A stretch of 36,031 bases of DNA. Source: Actinomycetes bacterium. GTDB lineage: Bacteria > Actinomycetota > Acidimicrobiia > Acidimicrobiales > Palsa-688. The position numbers were made by a program, and so were the translations under genes. The notes below the pieces were generated by a model that did no database searches, was not told the origin of the DNA, and worked only from the letters and a program-made list of their open reading frames with translations. Below, piece after piece: positions 32,038 to 36,031 of this stretch. The stretch's first letter is position 1. Every line of letters starts with the position of its first letter. Where the stretch lies: positions 1 to 36,031 of the forward strand of contig JAJYMM010000183.1 of the NCBI GenBank assembly GCA_021787035.1. The letters run 5' to 3'.

Positions 32038-33261
32038 GAGTGCCACCGTCGACGCCACCAGCACGGCGGGGACGCTCAAGGCGCCGAGACGCAGGAACTC
32101 TGAAGTTTCGAGCTGCTCGCCCCGCTCGCGGAGGGTGCGACGCCAGAGCAGGGTCGCCAGCGAACCAACGTAGGTGAGGTTGGGCCCGGTGTTGACCCCG
32201 ATCAGGACCGCGAGCACTTGGCCGGGGCCGCCGAGCGCAGCCGCCGGCAAAAGGAGCAGGACGGCCGGGAGGTTGTTGATCGCGTTCGCCAAGGCGGCGG
32301 CTAGGGCCGCAACGCCAAGGAGTGCCCAGAAAGAGGTGCCTGCTGGCAGCAGGTGGACGACCAGCGAGCCGAGCCCGTGGACGGCGACGGCCTTCACGAC
32401 GAGCCCGAGCGCCAGCACAAATGCGAGGAAGGGCACGTCCACGGCAACCACGACCTCTCGGAGGGCCATTCGCCGGCGGGCCAGCGCGGGCACTCCCAGG
32501 GCGACCGCGCCGCCGAGAGCGGCGAAGGCGGGGGGAACGTGGAGAAGCGAGAGCACGAAAAACCCCGCCAGCGTGAGGGCCACCACGCTGGAGGCAAACA
32601 GTGGCACCGGCCGCCGGGGGAGGCGGCCTTTCTCACCGTGACCCACAAGGTCGGTAGCGAAGAACCTCCTGATAACAACCCATTCGACCCCCACCGCCAC
32701 CACCCACGGCAGCGCCATCGTGGCGCCGAAACGCTCGAAGGACAAGCCGCTTGCCTTGTAGGCGAGGAGGTTCGTCAAGTTGGAGACCGGCAGGAGCAAC
32801 GAAGCCGAGTTGGCGAGGTGCGTGCAGGCGTAGGCGTGGGGTTTGGCGCGTACCCGAAGCCTCGCGACCGTCGTGAGAACGGCGGGCGTGAGCAGGACCA
32901 CGGTCGCGTCCAGGCTGAGCACGGCAGTGACCACGCTCGTGATCGCAAAAACGAGGCCGAGGAGCGCGACGGGCCGTCCCCGTGACCCAGTGGCCATCCA
33001 GTCTCCGGCGGCCTCGAACAGCCCGTAACGGTCGCAGAGCTCTGCCAGCACCAAGACGGCCGCGAGGAACCCGATCGTTGAGGCGAGGCTCGTGGTTTCG
33101 GCTCGCGCCTCCCCGGTGCCTAGCACGCCCATGGCGAGCAGCAGCCCCGCCGCCGGCACTGCGAAAACCGCCTCTGGCCAGCCCCTCGGCCGCGCGACGG
33201 CGAAGGCGAGGGTCGCGGCCAAAAGAAGAGCCGCGACGGCCAAAGCGAGGGTTCCGGGCAC
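32011..33261 (-). CDS. ArsB/NhaD-type (ion transporter superfamily) permease
   Basis: From GTG 33261 the product has 416 residues, with about eleven hydrophobic segments, beginning LALAVAALLLAATLAFAV. Family features are LSLDATVVLLTPAVLTTVAR, ANSASLLLPVSNLTNLLAY and ANAINNLPAVLLLLPAAA, with GVNTGPNLTYVGSLATLLWR near the end; the NxxNL and two hairpin repeats are typical of ArsB/NhaD/SLC13-like carriers. Arsenite, sodium or anion export are all possible. No ars regulator or reductase is nearby, so I do not call it arsB. It starts 26 bases after the MFS gene. Its last ten codons are the element's attachment site. Confidence 0.82.
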   Translation of the reverse strand: MPGTLALAVAALLLAATLAFAVARPRGWPEAVFAVPAAGLLLAMGVLGTGEARAETTSLASTIGFLAAVLVLAELCDRYGLFEAAGDWMATGSRGRPVALLGLVFAITSVVTAVLSLDATVVLLTPAVLTTVARLRVRAKPHAYACTHLANSASLLLPVSNLTNLLAYKASGLSFERFGATMALPWVVAVGVEWVVIRRFFATDLVGHGEKGRLPRRPVPLFASSVVALTLAGFFVLSLLHVPPAFAALGGAVALGVPALARRRMALREVVVAVDVPFLAFVLALGLVVKAVAVHGLGSLVVHLLPAGTSFWALLGVAALAAALANAINNLPAVLLLLPAAALGGPGQVLAVLIGVNTGPNLTYVGSLATLLWRRTLRERGEQLETSEFLRLGALSVPAVLVASTVALWASLKLVR

Positions 33262-33287
33262 GGTCCGTGATAGTAAGCGAGCGGCCG

Positions 33288-34634
33288 CTATGGCCCGTCG
33301 TCGTGTTCGGGCGGTGAAAGTGCCGCCGTCCCGCGCGAGGGCGCAACCTGCGAGGAGCCAGCAGGCCCGGCGCCGGAGAAGTCCCTCCATGACCTCTGTG
33401 CGAGGCCGCCGAGGAGCGCGAGCACCAGAATCCCTGCCGCAGCCGGGAACAGCGGGGCGGGCCCAAAGGAGCGCACCATCACCCCTCCGAGGGCAACCGA
33501 TACCGGGTAGGCAGCGAAACTGCCAGTCAGTAACAGGCCCATGATGCGCCCTAGCAGCTGTGGCGGCGCCCAGCGCTGCATCACGGTGACAAATACGAGG
33601 TTGCCGTAGCTATAGAACCCATCCCCTATTGCGAGCGTGACCCCTGTGGCCCAGACCGAACCAAGGTACGGAGCGATGGCCGTGAAGCAAGATCCCCCGA
33701 GGAACGCGGCGGATGCCGCGATCGCAGGCTGGTGGAAGCGAGCTTTCTGTCCCGCTACGAGGGTGCCGGCCAAGCTCCCGGCGCTGATGGCGGCGAGGAG
33801 CGCCCCGTAGCCGGCGGCCCCAGCGTGGAATGGCCCGTGAGCGAGCGCCGGGAGCGCTACGTTGTATAGGCCACCCATCCCGAGGTTGGCGGCGATGATG
33901 ACGGCTAGGGTCACCTGGAGTACCCGTTCGGAGCGGAGCAGGCTACCGAGGGTCTGACGGCGCCCCACGCCGTCCTCGGACGCTCTTGCCTCCCACTCTT
34001 GCGCCTTACCAGCGTCATCTGGTCCGGCCGGGCCCGGACCGTGGGTGACGGACACCTTGATCCTGGCCAGGGTGGCAGCTGACACGAGGAACGAAACGGC
34101 GTCGACTCCAAATGCCGAGGAGGGCCCGATCAAGGCGACGAACGCGCCCCCAAGTGCGGGGCCGAGAAGGAACGACAACTGGTTCCCGCCCATAGACAGG
34201 CTGTTGCCGGCTTGGAGTTTTTGGTCGGGCAGGAGGGCTGGGATAATGGACATAGCCCCCGGCAAGAAGATCCCCTCGCCGGCCCCGAGCACCACCGCTA
34301 CTGCTACGAGTACAGCGGGATGAGCCCGCCCGGACGCAGTCGTCACGGCGAGGGCTGCCACGGCCACGGCTCGGAGCGAGTCGCACGCCATCATCACGGT
34401 CCATGGTCGCCAGCGGTCGCTCGCGTGGCCGCCAACGGCCATCAGGACCGTCCGGGGCACGCCGTAGGCAGCGAGCACGGTGCCGAGCAACACGGCGCTG
34501 CCGTGGTTCGCGAGCACATACCAAGGCAAGGCGACGCTGTAAAAAGCGTCCCCGAGGTTGGAGGCCATCTGGCCCCCCACCAACAAGCGAAAGCCCTTGT
34601 TGCGGAGGGGTGCCAGCAGGGCAGCGCGCTTCAC
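33288..34634 (-). CDS. MFS transporter (MFS_3/DHA3-like)
   Basis: From GTG 34634 the product has 448 residues with 12 hydrophobic segments. LVGGQMASNLGDAFYSVALP and WYVLANHGSAVLLGTVLAAY are typical first helices of the MFS_3 exporters; VGGHASDRWRPWTVM is the loop 2-3 motif A (GxxxDRxxRR-like). FLLGPALGGAFVALIGPSSA forms helix 6. The central loop (GPAGPDDAGKAQEWEARASE) is cytoplasmic. Substrate unknown; drug or siderophore export is common in this group. The frame extends to 34691 with low-complexity sequence. It leads the probable MFS-permease-(uspA) operon and is divergent from the next transporter. Confidence 0.85.
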   Translation of the reverse strand: MKRAALLAPLRNKGFRLLVGGQMASNLGDAFYSVALPWYVLANHGSAVLLGTVLAAYGVPRTVLMAVGGHASDRWRPWTVMMACDSLRAVAVAALAVTTASGRAHPAVLVAVAVVLGAGEGIFLPGAMSIIPALLPDQKLQAGNSLSMGGNQLSFLLGPALGGAFVALIGPSSAFGVDAVSFLVSAATLARIKVSVTHGPGPAGPDDAGKAQEWEARASEDGVGRRQTLGSLLRSERVLQVTLAVIIAANLGMGGLYNVALPALAHGPFHAGAAGYGALLAAISAGSLAGTLVAGQKARFHQPAIAASAAFLGGSCFTAIAPYLGSVWATGVTLAIGDGFYSYGNLVFVTVMQRWAPPQLLGRIMGLLLTGSFAAYPVSVALGGVMVRSFGPAPLFPAAAGILVLALLGGLAQRSWRDFSGAGPAGSSQVAPSRGTAALSPPEHDDGP

Positions 34635-34721
34635 AGCCAAGCCTGCGAGCGGCCCGGGGCAAGGCGTGAGCGCCGCGGCGGATCCCCCCACATCGGGTTC
34701 CCACGGTAGGGTTCGTGGGCC

Positions 34722-35939
34722 GTGGCTACAAAGCCAAGCTCCTCTGGAGCCATAAGGCAGCTCTGGCTGCGGGTGTACCTACCCAACCTGGTGATCAGCA
34801 CTGGCCAAGGGGCAATGATCCCAGTGCTCGTGTACGCGGCCAGGCAGGTGCACGCAACGACAGCCGAAGCCGCGGTGGTGGTGGCGTTGAACAGCCTTGG
34901 CACCATGTTCTTCGACCTCCCCTCGGGGCGGCTGACGGCTCGCTTTGGCGAGCGCCGTTCTGGTCACCTGGCAGCAGCGATGCTCGTCGCCGGACTGGCA
35001 GGGTGCCTCTTCGCCCGCTCGTTTTGGCTTCTGGCCTTCTCGGTGATGGTGCAAGCCGGCGGGTGGTCCCTCTGGAGCCTCGTGAGGCTCGTGCACCTCT
35101 CCCGCGTCGCTCCTCCCGAGGCCCGGGGTCGTGCGCTCTCGCTCTTCGGGGGCGTCATCAGGGGCGGGAACGTCATCGGGCCGTTCGCATTTGTCCTTTT
35201 CTCGACGGGTTCGGACGCCCGGGTCGGGTTCGTCATCTACCTCGTGTGCGTGGTCGCGGGTGTTGCCTGGCTGGCGGCGGCACGAGACCGTGCTGACCAC
35301 GCCGCAGAGCGGACCAACGCGGAGCGGGTCCGGCCGCTCAAGATCCTGGTCGACCACAAGCGATCCTTCGCTACCGCTGGCGTGGGCGCCTTCGCGATCA
35401 GCCTCCTGCGGGGAAGCCGGAGCGCGATAGTCCCCTTGTGGGCCGCCCACATTGGCCTGGACGCGTCGAGTGCAGCCTCAATCTTCGCCTTTTCCTCGGT
35501 CATCGACCTGGCACTTTTCTACCCCGCGGGCGTCATGTCGGACCGTTTCGGCCGGCGGGCAGTGGTCCTGCCCTGCCTTCTCCTGCTCTCGGTAGGCCAC
35601 ATCCTCGTGCCCTTGAGCCACGACTACTTCACGCTTTTCCTCGCTGCTTTCGTGCTTGGTGTTGGCAATGGCTTTGGCGCGGGCATAGTGATGACGCTTG
35701 GCGCAGACCTCACTCCCGATGTGGGGCGGGCGTCTTTCCTCGCCGTCTGGCGGCTTTGTTCCGACGGCGGCACCACGGCAGGACCCCTCATCGATTCGGC
35801 GGTGGTCGGCCTCGGCGCGATCGCGCTGGCGGGGCCGGTCGTCGGCCTGGCCGGCTTGGCTGCGGCCGTAGTGGTGGCCTTGTGGCTGGAAGAGCCGGCC
35901 CCCGGTCGGCTCCGAGGGTCGCCGGCGCAAGGGTCGTAG
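34722..35939 (+). CDS. MFS transporter (DHA1-like)
   Basis: The product has 405 residues with 12 hydrophobic segments. VYLPNLVISTGQGAMIPVLV starts helix 1; FFDLPSGRLTARFGERRSGH is motif A, repeated in the second half as YPAGVMSDRFGRRAVVLPC. RGRALSLFGGVIRGGNVIGP is the helix 4-5 region, and GVGNGFGAGIVMTLGADLTP helix 10. It is an ion-coupled exporter of the multidrug or sugar-efflux type; substrate unknown. The GTG at 34722 has no Shine-Dalgarno; TAGGGT at 34707-34712 could be a -10, giving a very short leader. Divergent from the other MFS gene across about 90 bases. Confidence 0.87.
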   Translation: MATKPSSSGAIRQLWLRVYLPNLVISTGQGAMIPVLVYAARQVHATTAEAAVVVALNSLGTMFFDLPSGRLTARFGERRSGHLAAAMLVAGLAGCLFARSFWLLAFSVMVQAGGWSLWSLVRLVHLSRVAPPEARGRALSLFGGVIRGGNVIGPFAFVLFSTGSDARVGFVIYLVCVVAGVAWLAAARDRADHAAERTNAERVRPLKILVDHKRSFATAGVGAFAISLLRGSRSAIVPLWAAHIGLDASSAASIFAFSSVIDLALFYPAGVMSDRFGRRAVVLPCLLLLSVGHILVPLSHDYFTLFLAAFVLGVGNGFGAGIVMTLGADLTPDVGRASFLAVWRLCSDGGTTAGPLIDSAVVGLGAIALAGPVVGLAGLAAAVVVALWLEEPAPGRLRGSPAQGS

Positions 35940-35943
35940 GCGC

Positions 35944-36031
35944 CTCGCCGGCCTCGCTGCCACCCCCGAGCTCGCCGGCCTCGCTGCCACCCCCGAGCTC
36001 GCCGGCCTCGCCGCCACCCCCCGAGCTCGCC
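35944..36031. repeat. 27-bp tandem repeat, more than three copies, cut by the window edge
   Basis: Two exact 27-bp copies (35944-35970, 35971-35997) with CTCGCCGGCCTCG and CTGCCACCCCCGAG, a third copy one base longer (35998-36025), and the start of a fourth. It begins four bases after the MFS stop codon. Confidence 0.95.

Noticed and set aside
32011..33261. Calling the permease an arsenite pump (arsB)
   Set aside because: The fold is shared by Na+/H+ antiporters and anion carriers, and no arsR, arsC or arsA is nearby.

Overview
The window is high-GC DNA from an actinobacterium. The backbone order glmU-prs-rplY(ctc)-pth-mfd-surA-like-mazG-ftsB-like-DUF501/ppx is a classic actinobacterial block. 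GTG and TTG starts, candidate leaderless promoters, an F420-type nitroreductase-like protein and a nickel superoxide dismutase with its maturation protease fit the same phylum. I suspect the class Acidimicrobiia, but this is an inference from gene order and protein style, not a search.

Layout. Positions 1-6190 are a scarred accessory region: a Lys-rich 37-residue protein, a DUF4177-like protein, a translationally coupled glycosyltransferase/glycosidase-like pair, a housekeeping-sigma region 4 fragment, a frameshifted DEAD-box helicase fragment, short tandem repeats, a conserved-looking hypothetical gene and an acetyltransferase. Positions 6276-10616 look like a decayed island lying between a 3'-half copy of tRNA-Gln and the intact tRNA-Gln gene. 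It holds an MNT-HEPN toxin-antitoxin pair with its own palindromic promoter, a beta-propeller pseudogene and an F420-type nitroreductase-like gene. Positions 11122-23345 are the housekeeping block, tightly spaced and on the plus strand. Three of its interdomain or N-terminal segments are 15-bp minisatellites, and one of these joins DUF501 to the Ppx domain in a single reading frame. Positions 23419-25694 hold a RimJ-like acetyltransferase, the divergent sodX/sodN pair and a UspA protein.

Positions 25701-32037 are an integrated element bounded by an exact 30-bp direct repeat. The right copy is the 3' end of an ArsB/NhaD-type transporter gene, so insertion preserved that gene's C-terminus. Just inside both ends lie AGTCACG motifs spaced exactly 11 bp apart, four on the left and two on the right, which look like integrase arm sites. 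The element carries a frameshifted tyrosine integrase, an excisionase-like HTH, a zinc-ribbon phage-type protein, an intact DNA methyltransferase coupled to a frameshifted probable restriction enzyme, an antitoxin-like ORF, an XRE regulator under a perfect 24-bp palindrome, and an HD-domain remnant. Removing the element would place uspA ten bases behind the transporter stop codon, so it probably split an MFS-transporter-uspA operon. Two divergent MFS transporters and a 27-bp repeat close the window.

The strongest unusual signals are the complete att/arm architecture of the immobilised restriction-modification element, the recurrent in-frame 15-bp minisatellites with the DUF501-Ppx fusion, the tRNA-Gln island, and a GlmU that lacks its acetyltransferase catalytic half.
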